DNA of 21,704 bases from an uncultured Collinsella sp. (lineage in GTDB: Bacteria > Actinomycetota > Coriobacteriia > Coriobacteriales > Coriobacteriaceae): positions 1 through 21,704 of the forward strand of contig CAJLAN010000007.1 in assembly GCA_905204635.1 (NCBI GenBank), written 5' to 3'. Both the position numbers and the translations under genes were made by a program. The notes beneath the pieces are model-generated. The model made no database searches, was not told the DNA's origin, and was given only the letters and a program-made list of their open reading frames with translations. Positions 7,998-15,940 of this stretch are shown one piece after another. Each line of letters starts with the position of its first letter. The stretch's first letter is position 1.

Positions 7998-8010
7998 AAA
8001 AGGATCAACC

Positions 8011-9156
8011 ATGGCTTTCAATCAAACCGCGGCGGCGCCGTCACACAAGATGCGTCGCTGCCTGCTTATGGCATTCGCGCTCATCGCGCTCGCGCTCACC
8101 GCTCTTCCCACGGCGTCATTTGCCGGCACGGACACGGCGGGCAACGTACTTGCAACCGACAACGACTCTAATCCGTCCGGCGTCGAGGGCGACCTGTACT
8201 GGGCCGGTCAGGCCCTCAACTTGGACGACGCCTCCATCGACCGCGACATAATTGCGGCAGGCGAGAGCCTCTCCATCCGCGACTGCACGGTGGGCGGTGC
8301 CGTCCGTCTGGCGGCACGCACCATCGACATTGCCAAGACCACGGTTGATGGCAGCGTCACGGTCGTTGGTCAGCATGTCGTGCTCAATTCCGACAGCACC
8401 TCCAACTGTTTCTATGCGATAGGCGAGACAGTTGCCCTGCGAGGCTCCACCAAGTCGGCAGCACTTGCGGGCGACACGGTGACCATCGATGGCACCGTCG
8501 ATGGCGATGTTGAGGTTTGGGCCGACAAGCTCATCTTGGGCAAGAACGCCCGCATCACCGGCACGGTGAACGCGCACGTCTCCGAGGACCCCGAGCGTGC
8601 CGCGGGAGCCGAGGTCGGTGCCCTCAAGATCGACCGCACCGAGAACGAAGATACTTCCACCGTTAACGATGTCATCGGCGGTATCGTCGCCGCGGCACTC
8701 TCGACCTGCTTTGTCGCTCTGCTGCTCGAGCTCGTCTTTCCGCGCGCGACCGCCAGCGCCGCCGGCATGCTCCACCAGCGCCCCATGCCCCTGTGGGTGA
8801 GCGGTCTTCTGGGCACGATTGCTATCGTCCCCGCCGTCCTACTGCTGATTATCTCTATCGCCGGTCTGTCGCTTGCCGGAGCCCTCTTGTGCGGCGTTAT
8901 CGGCATCGCGTTGGTGTCGAGTGCCTTTGCGGGGTGCGCGCTCGCCCGCATGGTCGGACACAACCAAAACCGCTACGCCATGGCAGCCGTGGGCGGCGTA
9001 ATCGCAGGCGCCCTCACGGGGCTTCCCCTCGTAGGTGACTTCATCAGCGGCGTAGCCTTTGTCTTTATGCTCGGCTACGTTATCCAGATCATCTGGCGCA
9101 ACGCCCACCTCAAGCCGCAGCAGCCGGCTAACATGCCAGGACTCCCCACCGCTTAG
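8011..9156 (+). CDS. Exported beta-solenoid (bactofilin-like) membrane protein
   Basis: The 381-residue protein starts with a signal peptide (hydrophobic about 17-37, likely cleaved near ASFAG). Residues ~60-190 form short repeats of alternating hydrophobic and polar residues, such as DRDIIAAGESLSIRDCTVGG and DGTVDGDVEVWADKLILGKN. These resemble the polymer-forming bactofilin/beta-solenoid repeat. An acidic linker (190-220) leads to four hydrophobic segments (~221-245, 262-286, 288-312, 324-361) and a short Pro-rich tail. The architecture of an extracytoplasmic solenoid plus a membrane bundle fits 'polymer-forming cytoskeletal' proteins found in Gram-positive genomes, with unknown function. 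The ATG has AAAAGGA 6 bases upstream. A strong terminator follows. No partner gene is evident nearby. Confidence 0.75.
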   Translation: MAFNQTAAAPSHKMRRCLLMAFALIALALTALPTASFAGTDTAGNVLATDNDSNPSGVEGDLYWAGQALNLDDASIDRDIIAAGESLSIRDCTVGGAVRLAARTIDIAKTTVDGSVTVVGQHVVLNSDSTSNCFYAIGETVALRGSTKSAALAGDTVTIDGTVDGDVEVWADKLILGKNARITGTVNAHVSEDPERAAGAEVGALKIDRTENEDTSTVNDVIGGIVAAALSTCFVALLLELVFPRATASAAGMLHQRPMPLWVSGLLGTIAIVPAVLLLIISIAGLSLAGALLCGVIGIALVSSAFAGCALARMVGHNQNRYAMAAVGGVIAGALTGLPLVGDFISGVAFVFMLGYVIQIIWRNAHLKPQQPANMPGLPTA

Positions 9157-9163
9157 CCACCAA

Positions 9164-9196
9164 CCACCACAAAGGTGCCAGGTTACTTTGCACCAA
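9164..9196. repeat. P3 short palindrome, degenerate copy
   Basis: Ccaccacaaaggtgcc matches the left half of the P3 element seen at 15811 and 17401, but the right arm is degraded (ttactttgcacc instead of cctttgtggtgg). It lies just after the solenoid-protein stop codon, consistent with P3 elements sitting at gene ends. Confidence 0.55.
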
Positions 9197-9202
9197 CAAA
9201 CG

Positions 9203-9243
9203 AAGCGGGGCACTCGGTCATGTCGACCGGGTGCCCCGCTTTT
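9203..9243 (+). terminator. Intrinsic terminator between convergent genes
   Basis: A 16-bp stem (9203-9218 with 9226-9241, one G-T wobble) closes a 7-base loop and is followed by ttttcttgg on the plus strand. It ends the 8011-9156 gene. On the minus strand the following bases are less T-rich, but it may also serve the convergent fimbrial operon. Confidence 0.85.
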
Positions 9244-9348
9244 CTTGGGGGGTTTTCTAGTAACTTTTTCAAAACCAATGATCATCAGGTCGGTAGGCCT
9301 GTGCGTCACTCGCTACGGAGGCAGTACGCCATTGAGCAAGAAGGGCAA

Positions 9349-11004
9349 TTATTTTTCACGGCGACCTCCTCCCCGCTTGATGACGAGCGCGACAACAATA
9401 GCCGCCACTCCGATGGCAGCCAAAACCGCCACCAGTACCAACGTTCTATCTCCCGTCGAGGGCATAAAGCCTCGACCTGCTTCTTTGCTTGGGGTGTTGA
9501 GCACCGACAGCTCAATCGAACCCGTCCTGGCATCGGCGGTATCAACCCGCAGAGGGTTTTCGACCGATACGGTCACCTTGGGCTTCGCGGTCGCCACTTG
9601 TTTAACGTCTAGACTCTCAGCCGTAACCGTCACCGTACGCTTGCCCTCAAAGGCGGTGTAGCCCTTGGGTGCCGCGATTTCCTCGACGGTATAGACACCC
9701 GCGTCCACACCGCTCAATTCCACATGGCCATCCGCGTCCGTGGTGATGCACGCGTCGGCATCCGTCGACCACGATCCGTCAGTCGTTAGGATGCGACCGC
9801 GGTCGTCGATGATGCGCAGTTTGGCACCCGCGAGCGGCTTATCGTCCGAGCTTGAGCGCTTGATCAGACTGAGTCCCCAGGTGTAGGCGCACGCGTCGTC
9901 GCTCGGCGTGCGGGTGAAGCCGGCGTCGCCGGACTGGTCGGCAAAGGGAGAGCGCGGGTAGCGCAGGTAGGCCTCGTTGGGGTTGCCCTTCGCGATGCCG
10001 TGGTTGCACGCGCTGTTGAGCGGCGCATTGTACACGGCGACCACGCGGGCGCCCGCGGTGAAGGCGTCGGCCCCGCCGAGCGCGGCGATGAGGTCGCCGG
10101 TGCGCACGGTGAAGGTTCCGTCCGCCGCTACCTTGGTGGCGCACTGGGCCGTGATGTCGGTCCAGCCCTTCGCGGGCTCGGTGCCGACGCGGCCATCCTT
10201 ACCGGCCGAAACGGCGTCGAAGCCGCCGTCCGCGCCCGCCGCCACGTACACGCGCATGCTCGCGGCCACCTTGGAGGGGTCGAGCCCCGCGCCCATGGTG
10301 TCGACGAACCGCACCGTATAGGTGCCGTAGGCGGCAAGGCCCGCCGGGACCGTGGCAGAGAGGCGCCAGTACAGGTCGTCGGCGACCGTGGCGTCGGCGG
10401 CCTTCTGCCAGGCGGCGGTGCCGTCCTCCAGCACGTGCTTGGACACCTTGGGGGTCGCCGCCTTGGGCTTGACGGTGACGGCGCTGCCGCCAACCAGCGC
10501 CATGATCGGCGCGGTGCCGGCCTCGCCCTGGGCGATGGCGTCGTCGTCGGCGACGATGAGCCAGTAGCCGCAGGGCAGCTCGGCCGTCGTGCCCGCGTTA
10601 AGGGCCACGGACACGGCGCCAGAGCTCTGGAAGGAACGAGCGAGCTGTGCGCTCAGCGCGCTCGTAAGGTGGGAATCGGTGTTGAGCCACTCGGCAGCTT
10701 CCTGCGCGGTGGTCTGGGATTTGGGCATGCCGGCGCTGTGCAGCACGGGCAGCGCGGCGTCGCGCACGGCGTCGCTTGCCCAGGCGAGGTCGGTGGCGAT
10801 CTTGGCGTCGCTGTCGCCGTCGACGACGTTGGCGCTAAAGATCTGGTAGGCGTCGTAGCTGCTCGCCACGGTGCCGCTCACCGTGATGGAACCAGTCGAG
10901 GTCGGCGCGGCCTGCGCGGAAGCAGGGAACACAACCGCGCAGGTGCCGATCAGGAGGGCAAGCAGCGCAAACAAGATCGGGAAGGAGCAAACTTTCTTAT
11001 TCAC
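9349..11004 (-). CDS. Fimbrial / surface isopeptide protein with Cna-B domain and MPSTG sorting signal
   Basis: The 551-residue exported wall protein starts with a signal peptide (MNKKVCSF..., cleavage near ASAQA). The N-terminal region (GSITVSGTVASSYDAYQIF) and the middle (VADDLYWRLSATVPAG, YTVRFVDTMGAGLDPS) resemble fimbrial isopeptide-formation D2 domains of Gram-positive pilins. A Cna-B/SpaA domain follows (LSLIKRSSSDDKPLAGAKL to YTVEEIAAPKGY), with the usual Glu near the end. The C-terminus has MPSTGD (514-519), a hydrophobic segment and a basic tail: a sortase signal with Met in place of Leu. The GTG at 11004 is chosen because AGGGAGG lies 8 bases upstream, and it overlaps the adhesin's stop by 8 bases, so the two are translationally coupled. 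No YPKN-type pilin motif and no sortase gene are visible, so major pilin versus accessory subunit is open. Confidence 0.85.
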   Translation of the reverse strand: MNKKVCSFPILFALLALLIGTCAVVFPASAQAAPTSTGSITVSGTVASSYDAYQIFSANVVDGDSDAKIATDLAWASDAVRDAALPVLHSAGMPKSQTTAQEAAEWLNTDSHLTSALSAQLARSFQSSGAVSVALNAGTTAELPCGYWLIVADDDAIAQGEAGTAPIMALVGGSAVTVKPKAATPKVSKHVLEDGTAAWQKAADATVADDLYWRLSATVPAGLAAYGTYTVRFVDTMGAGLDPSKVAASMRVYVAAGADGGFDAVSAGKDGRVGTEPAKGWTDITAQCATKVAADGTFTVRTGDLIAALGGADAFTAGARVVAVYNAPLNSACNHGIAKGNPNEAYLRYPRSPFADQSGDAGFTRTPSDDACAYTWGLSLIKRSSSDDKPLAGAKLRIIDDRGRILTTDGSWSTDADACITTDADGHVELSGVDAGVYTVEEIAAPKGYTAFEGKRTVTVTAESLDVKQVATAKPKVTVSVENPLRVDTADARTGSIELSVLNTPSKEAGRGFMPSTGDRTLVLVAVLAAIGVAAIVVALVIKRGGGRREK

Positions 11005-14000
11005 GACGCTTACCTCCCTTCGCATTCGCCTTGCGACGAATGTGCATCCAGGCCGCAGCAGCGCAAAGCACCACCGCGCCGGCAAGGTACGTCAGAGTGA
11101 CGCCCGACATACCAGAAAGGGGCAAAGAGGTGGAGTAGGTGTTGGTGAAGGTGGGGGTGGAGGTCGGAGTCTCGCTCCCATTACCGTTGGCGTCGACCTC
11201 GTAGTAGACCGGCGTGCAGTTCAGATGTCCCTTGCCGTCATCCTTTGCCGTCACCACAACCTTGAAGGTCTTGGTGTCGTTGGTGTAGCCTTCGTGTTGG
11301 GTGCCATAGGCCTTGTTGGCGTCGCATTCACGGATGTAGTAGGTGAACTTCGCCTGCCGATTGCTATCGAGCTCATCAGCGCCTAGTGGGCCGATTTTTA
11401 CCGGATCGAACTTTACTATCTGAGGGTTTTTCGGCCCAGAAGTATATGTATATATGGGCTTAAAAGTTTTCTCCGTGTTGTCGGAATTCTCAGCATACAG
11501 CTCGAACTTGAACTTCTTCATCTCGCCGCCATCGACCTTCTTGGTCACCTGAGGTGTCCAAGTGCCCACGGTCTGGTAGGGCACGTTCGTAAACGCAGGG
11601 TTGGAGTCGTTGCCGATTGTTACGGTCGAGACAGCTCTGTCGGCCGAATCTACACTCCACTTATAGAAGTCAGCAGGTTTATCACACTTGGTGAAGACCG
11701 TTTCGCCTTCCTTTTTAACGAATACTTTTGAAGTGCTCGTGTTGACCGCATGGCGACGAATCTTAATTCCCAAGAGATTCGTCTCTTCAACTGGTTGATC
11801 ACTAACATCTACATGTATTTTGTAAATAGACTTATCAAACTTTGTTCCTTTTTCCTCGATAGGAACTTCAACAAGGTAGAGGTCGTAATCGCCCGATTGG
11901 TAGTTCGCAGCCGTATCAATGACAATCTCTCCCATCTTTTCCTCGGTATTAACGGTAAACTCAGACGTCGCCTCGCATCCGCTTGCCTGGAGCTTGCCGT
12001 TCGTATCCCAATACGGCTCCTCACCTGTACCGGCGGCTTTGCCCAACAGCTTGAACCGGTAGCCGTGGCCCGCGAGGCTTTGAGCTTTGCCGTCCTTCAT
12101 GAAAACCTTGTTAGCCTTGACTTTGATTGCAGGATACACGTTCAAAGCCTCGACCTTGCCAACGACAAGATCGCCGTTGGTCATGATGCCACCACCGTGG
12201 GTGTAGGAGTAGTTGCCACTAATGATGGTCGTAGCATCTCTCTGCGCATAACTTTTAGCCGCATCGGAAGGATTAGCCGCAAGGCCAAACATCCACTTGG
12301 CCTCGGCACCGCCATTGGCATCGATGGTTATCGTCTCACCATCGCAAGTGCCCTGCCAGCCAGCCGATTCGCCGCCCAGCATCTTGCCAAGAACGACAGC
12401 GATTGTCTTATCCGCGCCATTCTTATTACGGACCAAGAAGAAATCCTTATGGCCGGATGTTTGGAAGGTAGAAGTAACGTAATTATCTTCATCGTGGTCT
12501 TCTTTTTTGCCGTCGCCGCCAGCGGAATAATGATATGTTGGTACCTTATTGCCATTTTGATCAACGGTTGTCAGCTTATTGCCATCTTGATCAACGTTAT
12601 CTGCGTTGTCATAGATAGCAGCGCCACTTGAGTGCGAAACGATTGTCTCGCCCGTAGGACAAGCACCGACGCCACCGCCCCAGCCACCGGCGCGATTATT
12701 AGTGATCAGCGTCTTGAAAATATTGAGCCTGCCGCCCTTCTGAATAAAGACACCGCCACCGCCCCAGTCGCCACCGCGGCCTTCTTTGCTGCCCGTCATG
12801 GTCTTGTTGTTGGTGATGTAAACCCTGTTTGATGCATTTTCCGCATTAATAACGCCGGTAGTACCGCCAGAAATACGGAGGCCACCGCCCTCGGCATTAT
12901 CGGACTTATTGCCCGCAATAAAACCGCTGGACATGGCGAATCCAACTCCCTGCCCGGGGAGGCCAGCGTAGATTCCACCGCCGGCCTCATGGGAGTAATT
13001 GGCAGTAACGGAGCCACCCGTCATGGACAGCGTTCCACCGTGCGATGCAATTCCGCCGCCACCGAGGAGACCTTTGTTGTAATGCTCTTTATTAGCGAGG
13101 CGAGCTTCAGCTCGGTTGTTAGTTATATTGGCAGAATCACTGATGGTTACGGTTGCACTCTGGGTATAAACACCGCCACCGTAGCCGCCGGCGTTGACGC
13201 TATAACCATCGGAGATATCTTTGACATATGTTGCATTACCCGAGATGACACCGCCGGAGAGTTCCAGTGTCGCGCCATTGTTAGCAAAGATGCCACCGCC
13301 AGAAGCAGCCTTGTTTCCCGCAATCACGCCACCAGTCATTACGAGGTTGGCGTCCGCCCCCGTCACACACAGGCCGCCGCCCCCACCGCCGCCCCTACCG
13401 TTGGTGACATAACCGCCAGAAATATAAACAGCGCCTTGAGAGAAAATAACGTGACCGTCGTTGCCCAGGGCACGAGGCGTTGTGATCATGCCTCCGTTGA
13501 GGTTAAGCGTACAGTCCTTCGCAACCGAAATGACTCGTTTGACCGAACCGCCTTCGGACGCAGCAACGATTGCGCCGAAACCGCTGACAACATGCTTAGT
13601 CGTAGTCTCGGTGGTGCCGGGTTTATCTTCACTAGGCGTGCTCGTGGTTTCATAATAGGTTAGGCTCTGAGGAGTAGTACCGTTGCTGTCACTGGTCCAT
13701 TCCATCTCTGCAAACTGGCCAGGGTTTTTATCATTAACAGTAGTAGTAGTAGTTTCAACAGGTGACTTTCCAGAATCCTCAATGTAATCCTCAATGGTAA
13801 GTGCACCGCTCTCTACCGTAATGAATGTGTCTGTCTCGTTCTTAGGAACGCGGTAATAAAGCTTATGACCCGCAAGGTTAATCTTAGTGTCTTTTTTGAT
13901 ATTGATTGACTTGGTCGACCAAGCGTCACTTGTCAGGCAATAGCTTCCGCCTTCGGTAAACTTGTCGGTAACATCACCCTGTAGCTCGATATTACCGTTG

Positions 14001-14389
14001 GCGTTCCCGCTAGCAAGCGCGATTGCGTTCTCGTCGTCAGCACCATCATCCGCGGGCTGCGCAGCGCTCTCGGCTTCCGTGTCATCAGACAACGGGGGCA
14101 TCTCGGCAGCGCCGTCTCCGGTCTCGCCACCCTCAGCGTCGTCACTATTCTGGTTTTCGGTATCCCCGTTGTTGGTGTTGTCTACATCAGTAGACTCACT
14201 TGAGGAACCCCCCCCCATCACAGTTTCCTCGGTAGAATCTGTCTGGGCGTCGTTGGCAATGGCCTGCGAAATTGGAGGCATGACGAGCGACAGCACCAGG
14301 CTCAACACGGAGGCTCCGCACAAAACGCCTGCCAGTACACGGCGCGTCGCTTTATTACTCTGCTTAGATTTGTCCGAATTCGCTTTCAT
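10997..14389 (-). CDS. Large surface adhesin: signal peptide, beta-helix, pilin-like domains, LPLSG anchor
   Basis: The 1130-residue exported adhesin has a signal peptide (about 1-45, ...SQAIA). An acidic Ser/Asp/Glu/Asn-rich stalk follows (~46-125). The right-handed parallel beta-helix (~280-600) has many Gly/Asn repeats such as GGVIAGNKAASGGGIF and GGVISGN. Two FctA/Spy0128-like pilin domains follow (~740-870 starting YPAIKVKANKVF; ~925-1070 starting TPQVTKKVDGG). The C-terminus is LPLSG (1089-1093), a membrane segment and a basic tail. Sortase would attach it to peptidoglycan or to a pilus; it is a plausible tip adhesin, with the 9349-11004 product as partner subunit. The ATG has GGAGG about 8 bases upstream. 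A run of nine G at 14208-14216 (residues 58-61) could make the gene phase-variable. Base composition is more AT-rich than in the neighbours from about 11380 onward. Confidence 0.88.
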   Translation of the reverse strand: MKANSDKSKQSNKATRRVLAGVLCGASVLSLVLSLVMPPISQAIANDAQTDSTEETVMGGGSSSESTDVDNTNNGDTENQNSDDAEGGETGDGAAEMPPLSDDTEAESAAQPADDGADDENAIALASGNANGNIELQGDVTDKFTEGGSYCLTSDAWSTKSINIKKDTKINLAGHKLYYRVPKNETDTFITVESGALTIEDYIEDSGKSPVETTTTTVNDKNPGQFAEMEWTSDSNGTTPQSLTYYETTSTPSEDKPGTTETTTKHVVSGFGAIVAASEGGSVKRVISVAKDCTLNLNGGMITTPRALGNDGHVIFSQGAVYISGGYVTNGRGGGGGGGLCVTGADANLVMTGGVIAGNKAASGGGIFANNGATLELSGGVISGNATYVKDISDGYSVNAGGYGGGVYTQSATVTISDSANITNNRAEARLANKEHYNKGLLGGGGIASHGGTLSMTGGSVTANYSHEAGGGIYAGLPGQGVGFAMSSGFIAGNKSDNAEGGGLRISGGTTGVINAENASNRVYITNNKTMTGSKEGRGGDWGGGGVFIQKGGRLNIFKTLITNNRAGGWGGGVGACPTGETIVSHSSGAAIYDNADNVDQDGNKLTTVDQNGNKVPTYHYSAGGDGKKEDHDEDNYVTSTFQTSGHKDFFLVRNKNGADKTIAVVLGKMLGGESAGWQGTCDGETITIDANGGAEAKWMFGLAANPSDAAKSYAQRDATTIISGNYSYTHGGGIMTNGDLVVGKVEALNVYPAIKVKANKVFMKDGKAQSLAGHGYRFKLLGKAAGTGEEPYWDTNGKLQASGCEATSEFTVNTEEKMGEIVIDTAANYQSGDYDLYLVEVPIEEKGTKFDKSIYKIHVDVSDQPVEETNLLGIKIRRHAVNTSTSKVFVKKEGETVFTKCDKPADFYKWSVDSADRAVSTVTIGNDSNPAFTNVPYQTVGTWTPQVTKKVDGGEMKKFKFELYAENSDNTEKTFKPIYTYTSGPKNPQIVKFDPVKIGPLGADELDSNRQAKFTYYIRECDANKAYGTQHEGYTNDTKTFKVVVTAKDDGKGHLNCTPVYYEVDANGNGSETPTSTPTFTNTYSTSLPLSGMSGVTLTYLAGAVVLCAAAAWMHIRRKANAKGGKRRE
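12541..12605 (-). repeat. 30-base in-frame duplication in the adhesin gene
   Basis: The coding strand reads twice through about 30 bases giving DQDGNKLTTV and DQNGNKVPTY. It is a short internal tandem duplication in the segment between beta-helix and pilin domains, and keeps the frame. Confidence 0.6.
14208..14216 (-). repeat. G9 homopolymer tract in the adhesin coding sequence
   Basis: Nine consecutive C on the plus strand (nine G on the coding strand) encode Met-Gly-Gly-Gly at residues 58-61, just after the signal peptide. The tract is in frame here. Poly-G runs of this length are known slippage sites in phase-variable surface genes of other bacteria. Confidence 0.85.
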
Positions 14390-14479
14390 CGATGTCTCCT
14401 CCCCAAGAGACCGCGATCTTGCTCTTTCATTATCAAACGTATCTGCGCAACCTGAAATTGCGCACGCTTAGTAATGAAT

Positions 14480-14509
14480 ATTGTAACGATTGTTTGAACA
14501 TCTGGGCAA
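14480..14509 (-). promoter_or_regulatory. Candidate promoter of the adhesin operon
   Basis: On the minus strand TTGCCC and TACAAT are separated by 18 bases, about 90-120 bases upstream of the adhesin ATG, inside an AT-rich intergenic region. The boxes are moderately close to consensus. Confidence 0.4.
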
Positions 14510-14531
14510 ATAAACCAATAGTTTTGTAGCG

Positions 14532-14554
14532 AATTGTCAATTCCCTTGACAATT
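14532..14554. promoter_or_regulatory. Perfect 9-bp palindrome upstream of the adhesin promoter
   Basis: Aattgtcaa (14532-14540) and ttgacaatt (14546-14554) form a perfect inverted repeat with a 5-base spacer, 22 bases upstream of the candidate -35. The geometry suits a dimeric regulator. No T-run follows, so a terminator is unlikely. Confidence 0.45.
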
Positions 14555-14848
14555 GCTCAGATTTACCTTCGTTTATTCGCTATCTATTTTTTGTTTCTAC
14601 TGGTAATTTAGTTGCCCATCATTTTTTAATGGCATTAAATTTATTTGCACAACATTTTGCTCAAGAGTAAACATCCTGTAAACAGTCGAAAATTGACCAT
14701 GAGCTGTAGGTCATTTACCGGGAGAAATACCCTACCAAACTGATGAGAATATCTTTAACTCATCGGTAGTCAGAAGCGTAATGTTCAGACAACCATATTG
14801 GTATTTGCGCGCAGATTGCAGGCATCAACTCGCCCAAATCGCCTGAGG
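14555..14848. other. AT-rich intergenic region without recognised gene
   Basis: This stretch is markedly AT-rich compared with the rest of the window. I see no open frame with a ribosome site and no RNA gene. A short imperfect repeat (gatgag ... ctcatc near 14743-14765) is present. It is probably part of the control region of the adhesin operon plus the 3' flank of the HAD gene. Confidence 0.45.
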
Positions 14849-14881
14849 CCACCGCAAAGGCGCCTATCCCCATTGTGGCGG
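14849..14881. repeat. P3 short palindrome, diverged copy after the HAD gene
   Basis: The 33 bases starting ccaccgcaaaggcgcc and ending attgtggcgg match P3 at about 27 of 33 positions, with the same arm and loop lengths. It lies 14 bases after the stop codon of the HAD gene. Confidence 0.55.
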
Positions 14882-14894
14882 TTCTCCCCCGGCG

Positions 14895-15716
14895 CTACAG
14901 CAGATGTTCCTCGATAAAGATCGCTATTCCGTCTTCGTCGTTGCTCGCGGTTACAAAATCGGCGGCGGAGCGGGTGGCGTCGCTGCCGTTTGCCATGGCC
15001 ACGCCAACGCCGGCGTCGACCCCCATGCAGGTGTCGTTGTCTGCATCGCCAAACACGCAGATGTCCTGGAGCTCCATATCGTTGAGCTCCGCCACGCGTA
15101 CAAGGCCACGCGTCTTGGACACGCGCGGATCCATAAACTCGTAGAGCCGTTGCGTGGTTTGCAGAGCCGCCGCCTTAACAGTGTTATCGGCAAACGTCGA
15201 CGCCCGCTCAATCACCCGCGGCATTACCTCGGGCGCCATGGTAAACATCACCTTGGGCTGCGGCTCGCGCAAAAACTCGGCAAAATCGACCACCTGGTAG
15301 GGCACGCCGTCGACGCGCGACAGGTGCTCGACGCACGCGTTGCTCTCGGGCACGTAGAACACGCCGTCTCGGGGGCAGACGGGCGTTGCCGGAAGGTCCG
15401 CCATGTGCTTGCAGATGCGCGCGATGGTCTCGCCCGGCAGCGGATAGCTCAGCTCGTTGATGTCGTGTGCGCGGTCGATGACCTCGGCGCCACCGCAGCC
15501 CACCATCACGTCTACCAGGCCTTCGATGCCCCAGAGCTCGTACATGGCCTCGGTCGCGTGGGCGTCGCGCCCGGTGCACAGGCCAAAGAGCACGCCGCGC
15601 TCGCGCAGGGCGCGGATCGCCGCCACGGTGCGCGGGGACACTGTGTGCTGGCTCGTGAGCAGCGTGCCGTCGATATCGCAGAACACGGCTTTGACGTGGC
15701 TGAAGGTGGTGTCCAT
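14895..15716 (-). CDS. Cof-type HAD-IIB family hydrolase (phosphatase)
   Basis: The 273-residue protein is a HAD-superfamily phosphatase with the class IIB cap. Motif I is CDIDGTLL, with Asp14 as nucleophile and Asp16 as acid/base. Motif II is the Thr in LCTGRD. Motif III is the Lys near KTRGL. Motif IV is GDADND around 223-228 (family norm GDGxND). The cap domain lies between motifs II and III. Cof-type enzymes act on sugar phosphates or cofactor phosphates (for example FMN or HMP-PP); the substrate here cannot be told from sequence. The ATG has AGAAAGG upstream. It is a single gene, preceded on the same strand by the MFS gene but separated from it by a P3 hairpin and a P2 palindrome. Confidence 0.9.
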   Translation of the reverse strand: MDTTFSHVKAVFCDIDGTLLTSQHTVSPRTVAAIRALRERGVLFGLCTGRDAHATEAMYELWGIEGLVDVMVGCGGAEVIDRAHDINELSYPLPGETIARICKHMADLPATPVCPRDGVFYVPESNACVEHLSRVDGVPYQVVDFAEFLREPQPKVMFTMAPEVMPRVIERASTFADNTVKAAALQTTQRLYEFMDPRVSKTRGLVRVAELNDMELQDICVFGDADNDTCMGVDAGVGVAMANGSDATRSAADFVTASNDEDGIAIFIEEHLL

Positions 15717-15800
15717 GGGGGCCTTTCTGGGTTGTGCGGCGGTGTGGGGCGCATTCGTGAACGGCGTACATGGTATACCAAGGCACAGGCGCGGCCCGTC

Positions 15801-15843
15801 AAAGCAAAAACCACCACAAAGGTGCCTGGCCCCTTTGTGGTGG
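15801..15843 (-). terminator. P3 palindrome acting as a terminator-like hairpin downstream of the MFS gene
   Basis: Bases 15811-15843 form a perfect 12-bp stem (ccaccacaaagg / cctttgtggtgg) with a 9-base loop. On the minus strand it is followed by TTTTTGCTTT, as in an intrinsic terminator. The 43-base block 15801-15843 is identical to 17391-17433. Confidence 0.7.
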
Positions 15844-15875
15844 CCGGACCCGCAGGATGGCCTGGCTCGGGACGC

Positions 15876-15940
15876 AAACCATCACAACATTCGACGTTAT
15901 TCGGCAAAATCGCGATTTTCATCGAATGTTGTGATGGTTT
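15876..15940. repeat. P2 long palindrome, solo copy at the 3' end of the MFS gene
   Basis: Perfect 19-bp arms (aaaccatcacaacattcga / tcgaatgttgtgatggttt) enclose a 27-base interior. Arms and interior length equal those of copies 19980-20044 and 21222-21286. The interior matches those copies only as reverse complement, so this copy is inverted. Its last base is part of the MFS stop codon (TAA, 15942-15940). Confidence 0.9.

Noticed and set aside
10000..11100. 366-residue plus-strand open frame opposite the fimbrial gene
   Set aside because: Antisense shadow of the Cna-B protein in a GC-rich region, with no ribosome binding site.
13738..13755. Run of five ACT codons (tagtagtagtagtagt on the plus strand) as a phase-variation tract
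   Set aside because: The unit is three bases, so changes keep the reading frame and only alter a short Thr run.
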